Assembly: GCF_014654675.1 (NCBI RefSeq)
Contig: NZ_BNBC01000051.1
Coordinates: 1-64,000, forward strand
DNA length: 64,000 nucleotides
From: Streptomyces spiralis
GTDB lineage: Bacteria > Actinomycetota > Actinomycetes > Streptomycetales > Streptomycetaceae
Reading direction: 5' to 3'
Part shown: one piece after another, positions 41,655-49,440 of the stretch
Numbering within the stretch: the stretch's first letter is position 1
Layout: each line of letters begins with the position of its first letter
The notes under the pieces: generated by a model
What the model saw: only the letters and a program-made list of their open reading frames with translations
Database searches by the model: none
Told to the model about the DNA's origin: nothing
Position numbers and translations under genes: made by a program

Positions 41655-42670
41655 CGGGCGTCCCCTTCGCCGTCGTCGGGCCGGTCGGTCCCGTCGGAAC
41701 CGTCCGGGCCTTCGGAGCCGTACGTGCCCTCGGAGCCGGTGGTGCCGCTTGTGGCGGCGGTGCCGGGTGTTCCGTCGGCGAGGACGCCCAGCAGGTCCTC
41801 GGCCAGTTCCGGCTTCAGCAGGCCGTGGGCGAGTGCGCGGTCGGCGGTTGCGCGGGCCATCGCCAGGTAGCCGGCGACCGTCTGCGGGGCGTGCCGGCGC
41901 AGCTCGGCGACATGGGCGGCGACCGTGCCCGCGTCCCCGCGCGCGACGGGACCGGTCAGGGCCGCGTCGCCGGAGCGCAGGGCGTTGTCCAGGGCGGCGC
42001 CGAGCAGCGGGCCGAGCATCCGGTCGGGCGCCTCGACGCCCACCTCGCGCAGCAGCTCCATGGACTGGGCGACCAGCGTCACCAGGTGGTTCGCGCCGAG
42101 CGCGAGTGCCGCGTGGTACAGCGGCCGCATCTCCTCGGCGATCCACTCGGGCTCGCCACCCATCTCGATGACCAGCGCCTCGGCGGCCAGCCGCAGTTCC
42201 TCGGGGGCGGTGACGCCGAAGGAGCAGCCGGCCAGCCGCTGCACGTCCACGGGTGTGCCGGTGAAGGTCATCGCCGGGTGCAGGGCCAGCGGCAGCGCGC
42301 CCGCGCGCAGGGCGGGGTCCAGCACCTTCGCGCCGTATCGCCCGGAGGTGTGCGCGAGCAGCTGTCCGGGCCGTACGGCGCCGGTCTCGGCGAGGCCGGC
42401 GACGAGTCCGGGCAGGGCGTCGTCGGGGACGGTCAGGAGCACCAGCTCGGAGCGTTGCAGCACCTCGGCGGGGGTCACCAGGGGCACGTCGGGGAGCATC
42501 AGCTCGGCCCGGCGCCTGGAGGCGTCGGAGACCCCGGAGACGGCCACGGGGCGGTGCCCGGCGAGCTGGAGGGACGCGGCGAGCGCGGGGCCCACCCGGC
42601 CGGCGCCGACGACGCCGACGGTGAGCCGCGCGGGGCGGTCCCTGGGGTCTGGCTGTTGGCTTGTACTCAC
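41651..42670 (-). CDS. DUF2520/Rossmann-like reductase, candidate ketopantoate reductase
   Basis: The 339-residue protein has an N-terminal Rossmann fold (LTVGVVGAGRVGPALAASLQ), a middle LLTVPDDALPGLV strand, LALHPAMTFTG, and the helical DUF2520 C-terminal domain (YHAALALGANHLVTLVAQSMELL). The last 45 residues are Gly/Thr/Asp-rich and disordered. As first gene of an operon with panC, it may reduce ketopantoate to pantoate, replacing PanE; this is inferred from fold and context. The GTG at 42670 is the start. The operon promoter lies in the 171-bp divergent gap. Confidence 0.85.
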   Translation of the reverse strand: MSTSQQPDPRDRPARLTVGVVGAGRVGPALAASLQLAGHRPVAVSGVSDASRRRAELMLPDVPLVTPAEVLQRSELVLLTVPDDALPGLVAGLAETGAVRPGQLLAHTSGRYGAKVLDPALRAGALPLALHPAMTFTGTPVDVQRLAGCSFGVTAPEELRLAAEALVIEMGGEPEWIAEEMRPLYHAALALGANHLVTLVAQSMELLREVGVEAPDRMLGPLLGAALDNALRSGDAALTGPVARGDAGTVAAHVAELRRHAPQTVAGYLAMARATADRALAHGLLKPELAEDLLGVLADGTPGTAATSGTTGSEGTYGSEGPDGSDGTDRPDDGEGDAR

Positions 42671-42841
42671 GCGACGGTGGCCTTCCCGTTCCAGTCCGCT
42701 CGGGGTACCGGACGATTTCTCGTCATGTTAACGCTATCCGTTCCGGAGGCGTTCGGCCGTCCACAGGCTGTGGGCTTCCCCACGGCCGCCGGCACGGGAA
42801 ACCAGGTGCCCGCCCCGGCCGGCGCGCGGGATGATCTCGGC

Positions 42842-44038
42842 ATGAGCGATACCGCGGCGCAGGACGAGCAGGAGACCGAACAGCTGTCGGAGGAGGAGGG
42901 GCGCAGGCAGCTGCGGGAGCGGCGCATCGCAGCCTGCCGGAGCGCGCCGCGGGCGCTCGCGCGCCACGGCTTCCTGGGCACCCTTCGGCAGCGCCTGGCG
43001 CTGCTGGAGACCGCGGAGGACGTGTACGACCTCGACCAGCGGTCGGACCTGTACGGCAACGGCGTCGTGGAGGCCCTGGAGGAGAAGGTCGCCGGGCTGC
43101 TCGGCACCGAGGCCGCCGCGTTCTTCCCGACCGGCACGATGGCCCAGCAGGTCGCCCTGCGCTGCTGGGCGGGCCGCACGGGCAGCCCGGCCGTCGCCCT
43201 GCACGCGCTGTCCCACCCCGAAGTGCACGAGCGGAATGCGTTCAGCCAGGTCAGCGGCCTGCGAACGGTACGGGTGACGAGCGAGCCCCGGCTGCCGACC
43301 GGCGACGAGATACGTGGCCTCGACGAGCCCTTCGGGACGCTGATGCTCGAACTGCCCCTCAGGGAAGCCGGTTTCCTGCTGCCCTCCTGGGAGGAGCTCT
43401 CGGAGGTCGTCGAGGCCGCGCGGGAGCGCGACGCGGTGGTCCACTTCGACGGGGCCCGTCTGTGGGAGTCCACCGTCCACTTCGGCCGCCCCCTGGCGGA
43501 GATCGCGGGCCTGGCCGACAGCGTCTACGTGTCGTTCTACAAGGGCCTGGGCGCCTTCGGCGGCGCGGCCCTCGGCGGTCCGAAGACGCTGGTGGACGAG
43601 GCGAAGGCCTGGCGGCACCGGTACGGCGGCATGGTGTTCCAGCAGTTCCCCACGGCGCTGTCGGCGCTGATCGGCCTGGAGCGCGAGCTGCCCCGGCTGC
43701 CCGGCTACGTGCGGCACGCGCGCGTGGTGGCCGCCGCGCTGCGCGAGGGGTTCGCGACGGCGGGGCTGCCCTGGGCGCGCGTCCACCCCGAGGTGCCGCA
43801 CACCCACGACTTCCAGGTCTGGCTGCCGTACGAACCGGACATCGTCGAAAGAGCGGCCGTCCGGACCACCGAGGAGACGGGGACGGCCCTGTTCGAGAAC
43901 GGCTGGCAGCAGGCCGGTCCGGGCATGGCCCGCACAGAGGTCCATGTACGGGCCGCCGGGCTGGAGTGGACGGCCGGGGACGTGAAGACGGCGGCCGGGG
44001 AGTTCGTCTCCCGGCTGGACGCAGAGGTCAAGAGCTAG
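42842..44038 (+). CDS. Threonine aldolase / beta-eliminating lyase family PLP enzyme
   Basis: The 398-residue fold-type I PLP protein has FFPTGTMAQQVALRCW (cofactor phosphate binding), FDGARLWES (the Asp that contacts the pyridine ring) and SFYKGLGAFGGAALGG with the Schiff-base Lys. About 45 residues at the N-terminus are an extra helical, charged segment. Low-specificity threonine aldolases cleave threonine to glycine and acetaldehyde; the true substrate here is unproven. The ATG at 42842 has GATGAT six bases upstream. Its stop overlaps the stop of the next, opposite gene at CTAG. Confidence 0.85.
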   Translation: MSDTAAQDEQETEQLSEEEGRRQLRERRIAACRSAPRALARHGFLGTLRQRLALLETAEDVYDLDQRSDLYGNGVVEALEEKVAGLLGTEAAAFFPTGTMAQQVALRCWAGRTGSPAVALHALSHPEVHERNAFSQVSGLRTVRVTSEPRLPTGDEIRGLDEPFGTLMLELPLREAGFLLPSWEELSEVVEAARERDAVVHFDGARLWESTVHFGRPLAEIAGLADSVYVSFYKGLGAFGGAALGGPKTLVDEAKAWRHRYGGMVFQQFPTALSALIGLERELPRLPGYVRHARVVAAALREGFATAGLPWARVHPEVPHTHDFQVWLPYEPDIVERAAVRTTEETGTALFENGWQQAGPGMARTEVHVRAAGLEWTAGDVKTAAGEFVSRLDAEVKS

Positions 44039-44235
44039 AGCGGGCGAGCCCACCGGCGCAGGAACCGGAGCGGATGCCTGCGGACCGGGCGGCCCGCCAG
44101 AACCGCCCGGAACCGCCGGTGGTCGCGCAGCTCGCGCACGACGTGCCAGTCGTTGAGGCCGGGCGCGGGCGGGACGGGCTCGCCGTGCTGCCGGGCGCGG
44201 TGGGTGTCGAGGAGGTACTGCTGCGTGATGCTCAT
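44035..44235 (-). CDS. Small basic protein of unknown function
   Basis: The 66-residue product begins MSITQQYLLDTHRARQHGE and is rich in Arg and His (VVRELRDHRRFRAVLAGRPV). No membrane segment is seen. The ATG at 44235 has a GGCGG-containing weak Shine-Dalgarno. Its TAG and that of the threonine aldolase gene overlap tail to tail in the palindrome CTAG (44035-44038). It is divergent from the DUF5937/ArsR regulator, with an operator-like dyad between them, so it may be that regulator's target. Confidence 0.65.
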   Translation of the reverse strand: MSITQQYLLDTHRARQHGEPVPPAPGLNDWHVVRELRDHRRFRAVLAGRPVRRHPLRFLRRWARPL

Positions 44236-44331
44236 GGCTGTGCCGCCTTGTCGGGACGGGATGGATCGGGCTCCGCGGCTGCCCCGGACGTCGTCCCAGA
44301 GTGCGCCGGTGTCCGGACGGAGTCCCGTCGA

Positions 44332-44348
44332 TTGACGGCCGTCGTCAA
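44332..44348. promoter_or_regulatory. Operator-like inverted repeat between divergent genes
   Basis: TTGACG (44332-44337) and CGTCAA (44343-44348) form a perfect inverted repeat with a 5-bp spacer, between the 66-residue gene (leftward) and the ArsR-type gene (rightward). ArsR proteins bind such short dyads, so this is a candidate autoregulatory site. Confidence 0.55.
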
Positions 44349-44388
44349 ACGGGGCGGCGTTGTCGGTGGCGGCGTGCACCATGGGGGC

Positions 44389-45495
44389 ATGAGCGTGCGC
44401 ATCGACATCGCGGGTCTGCGGCCGGAGAGGATCGCCGTCGTGCCCTCCCCCCTGGCCGAGCTCGGCATGGCGCTGCACGCGTTGTCCGAGCCCGGGCACC
44501 ACCCGCGCCTCCAGGGCTGGGCCACGGGGGTGACCGCCCGGCTCGACTCGCACCTGGCCGACCGGATGTGCGAGGCGGACTTCCTGTGGCGGACGACGTT
44601 CTCCGACCTGTTCATGCCGTTCGCGGGCGTCCCCGGCGGGTCCGCGCTGCCGGGCCAGACCCTCGCCGAGGACATGGATCTGCTCGACAAGCTGTCCGAC
44701 GAGCAGTTCGTGGACGCGGCCCTGGAGTTCACCTGCGCCCTGCCCTACGGCAGTCCGGGCGCCGGCCCGCTCACCGACGCCGCACTGCGCCGCCGCGCCC
44801 TGGAGCTGGCCGCCGCGCGCGGGCCCGCACAGGTCCGCTTCAGCGAGCGGCTGCTGACCGACCCGCCCCGGATCCGGGCCTGGCTGCGCCAGTTCCTCCA
44901 GGACTGCGACGAGGCCTTCTTCGCGGAGACCTGGTCCCGGCTGGGCCACCAGCTCGCGGCGGACGCCCGCCACAAGACGGAGCTGCTGCGCCGCAAGGGC
45001 CTGCCCGAGGCGCTCGCCGCGGTCTCCCCCGCCGTGTCCCTGGACGAGGCGGCCGGCCGGATCACCGTCGACAAGCTCGGCGAGGGCCGTACGGCCACGG
45101 CGGACGGCGGCCTGCTGCTCGTGCCGACCAGCCTGGGCTGGCCCCACCTGATGGTCCTGCACCGGCACGGCTGGCAGCCGGTGCTGCACTACCCGGTCGG
45201 CTCCCCGGAGCTCGCCGCCCCGCCCTCGGTGGAGCAGCTGACCCTGCGGATGGCCGCGCTGTCCCACCCGGTGCGGATGCGGCTGTGCCGCAGCCTGGCC
45301 CGCAGCGCCTTCACCACCAGCGAGCTGACCCAGGTGCACGGCATGACCGCACCCGAGATATCGCGGCATCTGAGCGTCCTGAAGAAGGCGGGCCTGGTCA
45401 CCACCCGGCGCCGCGGGCGGTACGTCTACCACCAGCTGGACGTGGCGATGGTGGCCCGGCTGGGCAGCGACTTCCTCGAGGGGATACTCCGCTAG
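44389..45495 (+). CDS. DUF5937 / ArsR-type helix-turn-helix regulator
   Basis: The 368-residue protein has a long N-terminal region of the DUF5937 type (PSPLAELGMALHALSEPGHH, LWRTTFSDLFMPFAGVPG) and a C-terminal ArsR winged helix (LSHPVRMRLCRSLARSAFTTSELTQVHG followed by APEISRHLSVLKKAGLVTTRRRGRYVYHQL). No classic metal-binding Cys pair is seen, so the inducer is probably not a metal. The ATG at 44389 has CACCAT six bases upstream, consistent with a leaderless transcript. Confidence 0.88.
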   Translation: MSVRIDIAGLRPERIAVVPSPLAELGMALHALSEPGHHPRLQGWATGVTARLDSHLADRMCEADFLWRTTFSDLFMPFAGVPGGSALPGQTLAEDMDLLDKLSDEQFVDAALEFTCALPYGSPGAGPLTDAALRRRALELAAARGPAQVRFSERLLTDPPRIRAWLRQFLQDCDEAFFAETWSRLGHQLAADARHKTELLRRKGLPEALAAVSPAVSLDEAAGRITVDKLGEGRTATADGGLLLVPTSLGWPHLMVLHRHGWQPVLHYPVGSPELAAPPSVEQLTLRMAALSHPVRMRLCRSLARSAFTTSELTQVHGMTAPEISRHLSVLKKAGLVTTRRRGRYVYHQLDVAMVARLGSDFLEGILR

Positions 45496-45535
45496 CGCCG
45501 CAGTCGGTCAGCTCCGCCTTCGGCCGGTTCCGCCG

Positions 45536-46168
45536 TCAGTCGAAACGGATGTGCCGGAGGCTCACTCCCACCTGCCGCACCCGGGTACGCACCCGGCCCT
45601 CCGTGTTGGGCCGCAGGGTCAGCCCGGCGAGCACCGCGATCCGGTCCGCGATCTTCGGCACGCTCGAGTGGTCGGTCCACAGGTGTTCGGCGAACTCCGG
45701 CTCGCGCAGCCGCTCGAGGCAGTGGTCGAGCTGCCGGACGGCCCAGCTCTCCCTGCGCAGCCCGGCGTTCTTCCCCGCCGCGAACTGAAGGAGGTGCCCC
45801 AGGCCGCGTTCGTTCAGCCGCTTCAGCACGGTCTCGCGCTCCGCGAGAAGGGCGAAGTGCCGTACGTCATGACCCAGTTCGCGCAGCCGTCCCACGGTCT
45901 CGGCGAAGTGGCCGGAGTCGGTGACGGTCATGGGGGCGATCACCACGCCGTCGTGCTTGGTCAGGGCCAGGTCGAGGACCTCGACGACGCCCTGCCGCCA
46001 GGACGCCAGGTCCTGGAAGTCGCCGCGCAGCTCGGGCGGCATCATGCGGCGCAGCCCGAAGCCGGGGTGTTCGGGATCGCAGATGACGCTGCCCGGCAGA
46101 CGGCGCTGGATCTCGTGTGCGGTCTGTGTCTTGCCGCCCCCGAAGGGGCCGTTGATCCACAGGAGCAT
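45536..46168 (-). CDS. TmrB-like P-loop protein
   Basis: The 210-residue protein opens with LLWINGPFGGGKTQTAHEIQ, a Walker A motif placed exactly as in Bacillus TmrB (tunicamycin resistance protein), and continues with DPEHPGFGLRRMMP, also TmrB-like. A second conserved stretch is VVIAPMTVTDSGHFAETV. TmrB is thought to bind tunicamycin at the membrane; related proteins may be small-molecule kinases. A link to drug tolerance is inference. The ATG at 46168 has TAGGGT six bases upstream, so the gene is probably leaderless. Confidence 0.78.
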   Translation of the reverse strand: MLLWINGPFGGGKTQTAHEIQRRLPGSVICDPEHPGFGLRRMMPPELRGDFQDLASWRQGVVEVLDLALTKHDGVVIAPMTVTDSGHFAETVGRLRELGHDVRHFALLAERETVLKRLNERGLGHLLQFAAGKNAGLRRESWAVRQLDHCLERLREPEFAEHLWTDHSSVPKIADRIAVLAGLTLRPNTEGRVRTRVRQVGVSLRHIRFD

Positions 46169-46216
46169 GCGCAGACCCTACCGACGGCCGGCACTTCCGG
46201 CAGCCGGTCCGTCCCC

Positions 46217-46888
46217 TCAGCCGTGCCCGCCGGCCCGGACCAGGCCCGTCTCGTAGGCGAGGACCACCACCTGCACCCGGTCCCGCAGGTTCAGCTTGGT
46301 CAGGATGCGGCCCACATGGGTCTTCACGGTCGCCTCGGAGAGCACCAGCCGGGCGGCGATCTCGCCGTTGGACAGGCCCTGCGCCACCAGCACCATGACC
46401 TCTCGCTCCCGCTCGGTGAGCCGCTGGAGCTCCTTGTGCTGGGGCTCCTTGCCTGCGGTGGGCAGCATCGGCGCGAACCGGTCGAGCAGGCGGCGTGTGG
46501 TGGAGGGCGCGACGACGGCGTCGCCGCTGTGCACGGCGCGGATCGCGGCGAGCAGATCGCCGGGCGGCACGTCCTTGAGCATGAACCCGGAGGCGCCCGC
46601 CTTCAGCCCGGAGAAGGCGTACTCGTCGAGGTCGAAGGTGGTCAGGATCAGCACCTTCGGCGGATTCGGCTCCGAGCAGATGCGGCGCGTGGTCTCCACA
46701 CCGTCCAGCTTCGGCATGCGCACATCCATCAGCACCACGTCGACCGCGGTCGCCCGCAGCACCTGAAGGGCCTCGACCCCGTCGCCCGCCTCCGCGACGA
46801 CCTCCATGTCCGGCTGGGCGGCGAGCACCATCCGGAACCCGGTGCGCAGCAGCACCTGGTCGTCGACGAGCATCACGCGGATCGTCAT
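46217..46888 (-). CDS. NarL/LuxR-type response regulator
   Basis: The 223-residue protein has a receiver domain with the acidic pair in VDDQ, phosphoacceptor Asp in VVLMDVRMPKLDG, Thr in ILTTFD and Lys in FMLKDVPP, and a LuxR helix-turn-helix (LTEREREVMVLVAQGLSNGEIAARL, ATVKTHVGRILTKLNLRDRVQ). It partners the histidine kinase encoded 69 bp upstream on the same strand. Targets are unknown. The ATG at 46888 follows AGAGGA. Confidence 0.95.
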   Translation of the reverse strand: MTIRVMLVDDQVLLRTGFRMVLAAQPDMEVVAEAGDGVEALQVLRATAVDVVLMDVRMPKLDGVETTRRICSEPNPPKVLILTTFDLDEYAFSGLKAGASGFMLKDVPPGDLLAAIRAVHSGDAVVAPSTTRRLLDRFAPMLPTAGKEPQHKELQRLTEREREVMVLVAQGLSNGEIAARLVLSEATVKTHVGRILTKLNLRDRVQVVVLAYETGLVRAGGHG

Positions 46889-46957
46889 CGGGTCCTCTTC
46901 CGTCTTCTTCAGCTACTCGGGGGGCGTGCGAGGTGGCAACAGGGGGTTCGCCGGGCG

Positions 46958-48163
46958 TCAGTGCACCGGTTTGAGCGGCAGCAGGGCACTGATGCGGAAG
47001 CCTCCACCGGGGCGCGGGCCCGCGTCCAGGGTGCCGCCGACCATGCCGACGCGTTCCCGCATGCCGATCAGGCCGTGGCCCTGCCCGTCGGCGCCGCCGT
47101 CCTCGTACAGCTCGTGCGGGGCGCCCTTGCCGTCGTCCTCGACGAGCAGGCCCAGGCCGTCGTCGAAGTAGACCAGGCGCACGCTCGCACCCGCGTCCGG
47201 CCCGCCGTGCTTGCGGGTGTTGGTCAGGGCCTCCTGCACGATGCGGTACGCGGTCAGCTCGACGCCGCTGGGCAGGGGGCGCGGGGTGCCCTCGATCCGG
47301 AAGTCGACGGGCAGTCCCGAGCTCCGGCACTGCTCGACCAGCTCCTTGATCTGCTCCACGTCGGGCTGCGGCACGTACTCGCCGCCCTCCTGGTGCTCGC
47401 CGGTGCGCAGCACGCCCAGCAGACGGCGCATCTCGGCGAGCGCCTGGCGGCCGGTGGAGGAGATGGTCTCCAGGGCATTCTTCGCCTGGTCGGGGGCGGC
47501 GTCGAGGACGTAGGCGGCGCCGTCGGCCTGCACCACCATCACCGACACGTTGTGCGCCACCACGTCGTGCAGTTCGCGCGCGATCCGGGCGCGCTCGGCG
47601 GCCACCGCGACCTTGGCCTGCGCCTCGCGCTCCTTCTCCAGGCGGGCCGCGCGCTCCTCCAGCTGGGCGAAGTAGGCGCGGCGGGTGCGCATGGAGTCGC
47701 CGAGCACCCAGGCGAGGGCGAAGGGGACCGTCTGGAAGACGGCTATCGCGGCCTGCCCCGCGAAGGTGTCGTGCACGGCCGGCCAGCGCATCTGCGCCAG
47801 GGTCGCCGCGAACAGGCTGACGACGAGCGCGAGCCGGGAGGCCCAGCGCGCGCCGATCGCGGCCACCGTGTAGGTGATCACCAGCATGGCGAAGTCGGCG
47901 GCCGTCGTCTCGATGTCCAGGACCAGCTGGGCCAGCCCGGTCGCGAAGGCCAGCAGCAGCATCGGCTCCGGGAAACGGCGGCGCAGCGCGACGACGACGC
48001 ACAGGACGGCGGACACCGCGAGCCCCGGGCCGATGGGCATGTGATGGCCAGGCGCCCCGTTGATGCTGAACACGCTCACGCCGGAGATCCCGAACAGGAC
48101 GACGGCCCAGAAGGCGTCGACCCATGTCGGGTGCCTGCGGAGGAAGTCATAGAGGCGCTGCAC
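46958..48163 (-). CDS. NarL-type sensor histidine kinase
   Basis: The 401-residue protein has about five or six membrane spans in residues 15-165 with short loops and no large extracellular domain, then a HisKA_3 dimerisation helix with the phosphoacceptor in RARIARELHDVVAHNVS, and an ATPase domain (IVQEALTNTRKHGG, EDDGKGAP, GHGLIGMRERVGMVGG). Such kinases sense signals within the membrane. The GTG at 48163 has TACTCT seven bases upstream, a leaderless pattern. It forms a pair with the regulator downstream. Confidence 0.94.
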   Translation of the reverse strand: MQRLYDFLRRHPTWVDAFWAVVLFGISGVSVFSINGAPGHHMPIGPGLAVSAVLCVVVALRRRFPEPMLLLAFATGLAQLVLDIETTAADFAMLVITYTVAAIGARWASRLALVVSLFAATLAQMRWPAVHDTFAGQAAIAVFQTVPFALAWVLGDSMRTRRAYFAQLEERAARLEKEREAQAKVAVAAERARIARELHDVVAHNVSVMVVQADGAAYVLDAAPDQAKNALETISSTGRQALAEMRRLLGVLRTGEHQEGGEYVPQPDVEQIKELVEQCRSSGLPVDFRIEGTPRPLPSGVELTAYRIVQEALTNTRKHGGPDAGASVRLVYFDDGLGLLVEDDGKGAPHELYEDGGADGQGHGLIGMRERVGMVGGTLDAGPRPGGGFRISALLPLKPVH

Positions 48164-48281
48164 GTAACCCAGAGTAGGGAAGCGGGATAGGTGCAGGGGT
48201 CAACCGGAGGGCCGATCCGGACCCGGCTCTCGTACTCCCCAAGGTGGAGGCACTGATCACCTGTGCCCCTAGTCTGGCGGT

Positions 48282-49415
48282 GTGACGAACGGGACAGCGG
48301 ACGGCTCCACGACGCGCGCGACGGGCCACACGGGTGACCGCGCGGCGGACCGTACGGCTGACGGCGCGGCCGGCGAGTGGCGCGGCTGGCGGGCGGCAGC
48401 CGAGGAGGCCCTGTACGGGCCGGACGGCTTCTACCGGCGTCCCGAGGGGCCGGCCGGGCACTTCCGTACGTCCGTGCACGCCTCGCCGCTGTTCGCGGCG
48501 GCCGTGGCGCGGCTGCTGTGCCGGGTCGACGAGCTGCTGGGGCGCCCGGCGGAGCTCGGTTTCGTGGACATGGCGGCCGGGCGGGGCGAGCTGGCCGCCG
48601 GGGTGCTCGCCGCGCTGCCCGCCGAGGCGGCCTCCCGCGCGCGTGTGTATGCCGTCGAGATCGCCGGGCGGCCGACGGGCCTCGATCACCGGATCGAGTG
48701 GCTGAGCGAGCCCCCGGAGCGGCTCACCGGGCTGCTCTTCGCCAACGAGTGGCTGGACAACGTGCCGGTGGAGGTGGCCGAGGTGGACGCGGCGGGCGTG
48801 CCCCGGCACGTCCTCGTCCGGCGGGACGGCACCGAGCGGCTCGGGGAGCCGGTGTCGGAAGCGGAGGCCGCGTGGCTGGCGCGCTGGTGGCCGCTGCCGC
48901 CCGAGCCGGGCCTGCGCGCCGAGATCGGGCTGCCCCGGGACGCCGCCTGGGCCGCCGTGGTCTCCCGGGTCGAGCGGGGCCTCGCGGTCGCCGTCGACTA
49001 CGCGCACCTGGCCGGGGCCCGGCCGCCCTTCGGGACGCTCACCGGCTTCCGTGAGGGGCGGGAGACGGCACCCGTGCCGGACGGCTCGTGCGACATCACG
49101 GCGCACGTCGCCCTGGACGCGTGCGCCGTCGCGCTCCCCGGCGCACGCCTGCGCTCCCAGCGCGAGGCGCTGCGCGCCCTCGGGGTCAGCGGCGCACGCC
49201 CTCCCCTCTCGCTCGCCTCCACGCGCCCCTCGGAGTACGTACGCGCCCTCGCGAGCGCCGGTGAGGCCGCCGAGCTCACCGCGGCGGGCGGCCTCGGCGA
49301 CTTCGGCTGGCTGCTCCAGCCGGCCGGGATCGCGGACCCGCTCCCCGGAACCACCGACCCGCTGCCCGGAAACACCGACCAGTCGTACGGAAAAACCGAC
49401 CCGGCATCCGGATGA
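48282..49415 (+). CDS. MidA/NDUFAF7-like SAM-dependent methyltransferase
   Basis: The 377-residue protein has a disordered start of about 30 residues, then the MidA-type motifs: YRRPEGPAGHFRTSVHASPL, the SAM loop VDMAAGRGELAAGVL, LFANEWLDNVPVE and AVAVDYAHLAG. NDUFAF7 (MidA) methylates an arginine in the NDUFS2 (NuoD) subunit of complex I. Here the next gene, convergent, is a NuoD homologue, which supports the same role. The GTG at 48282 follows TAGTCT by six bases (leaderless). The C-terminus has a repeated TDPLPG tail. Confidence 0.85.
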   Translation: MTNGTADGSTTRATGHTGDRAADRTADGAAGEWRGWRAAAEEALYGPDGFYRRPEGPAGHFRTSVHASPLFAAAVARLLCRVDELLGRPAELGFVDMAAGRGELAAGVLAALPAEAASRARVYAVEIAGRPTGLDHRIEWLSEPPERLTGLLFANEWLDNVPVEVAEVDAAGVPRHVLVRRDGTERLGEPVSEAEAAWLARWWPLPPEPGLRAEIGLPRDAAWAAVVSRVERGLAVAVDYAHLAGARPPFGTLTGFREGRETAPVPDGSCDITAHVALDACAVALPGARLRSQREALRALGVSGARPPLSLASTRPSEYVRALASAGEAAELTAAGGLGDFGWLLQPAGIADPLPGTTDPLPGNTDQSYGKTDPASG

Positions 49416-49440
49416 GCGACCGCGCCGGGAGGCCGGCGCC

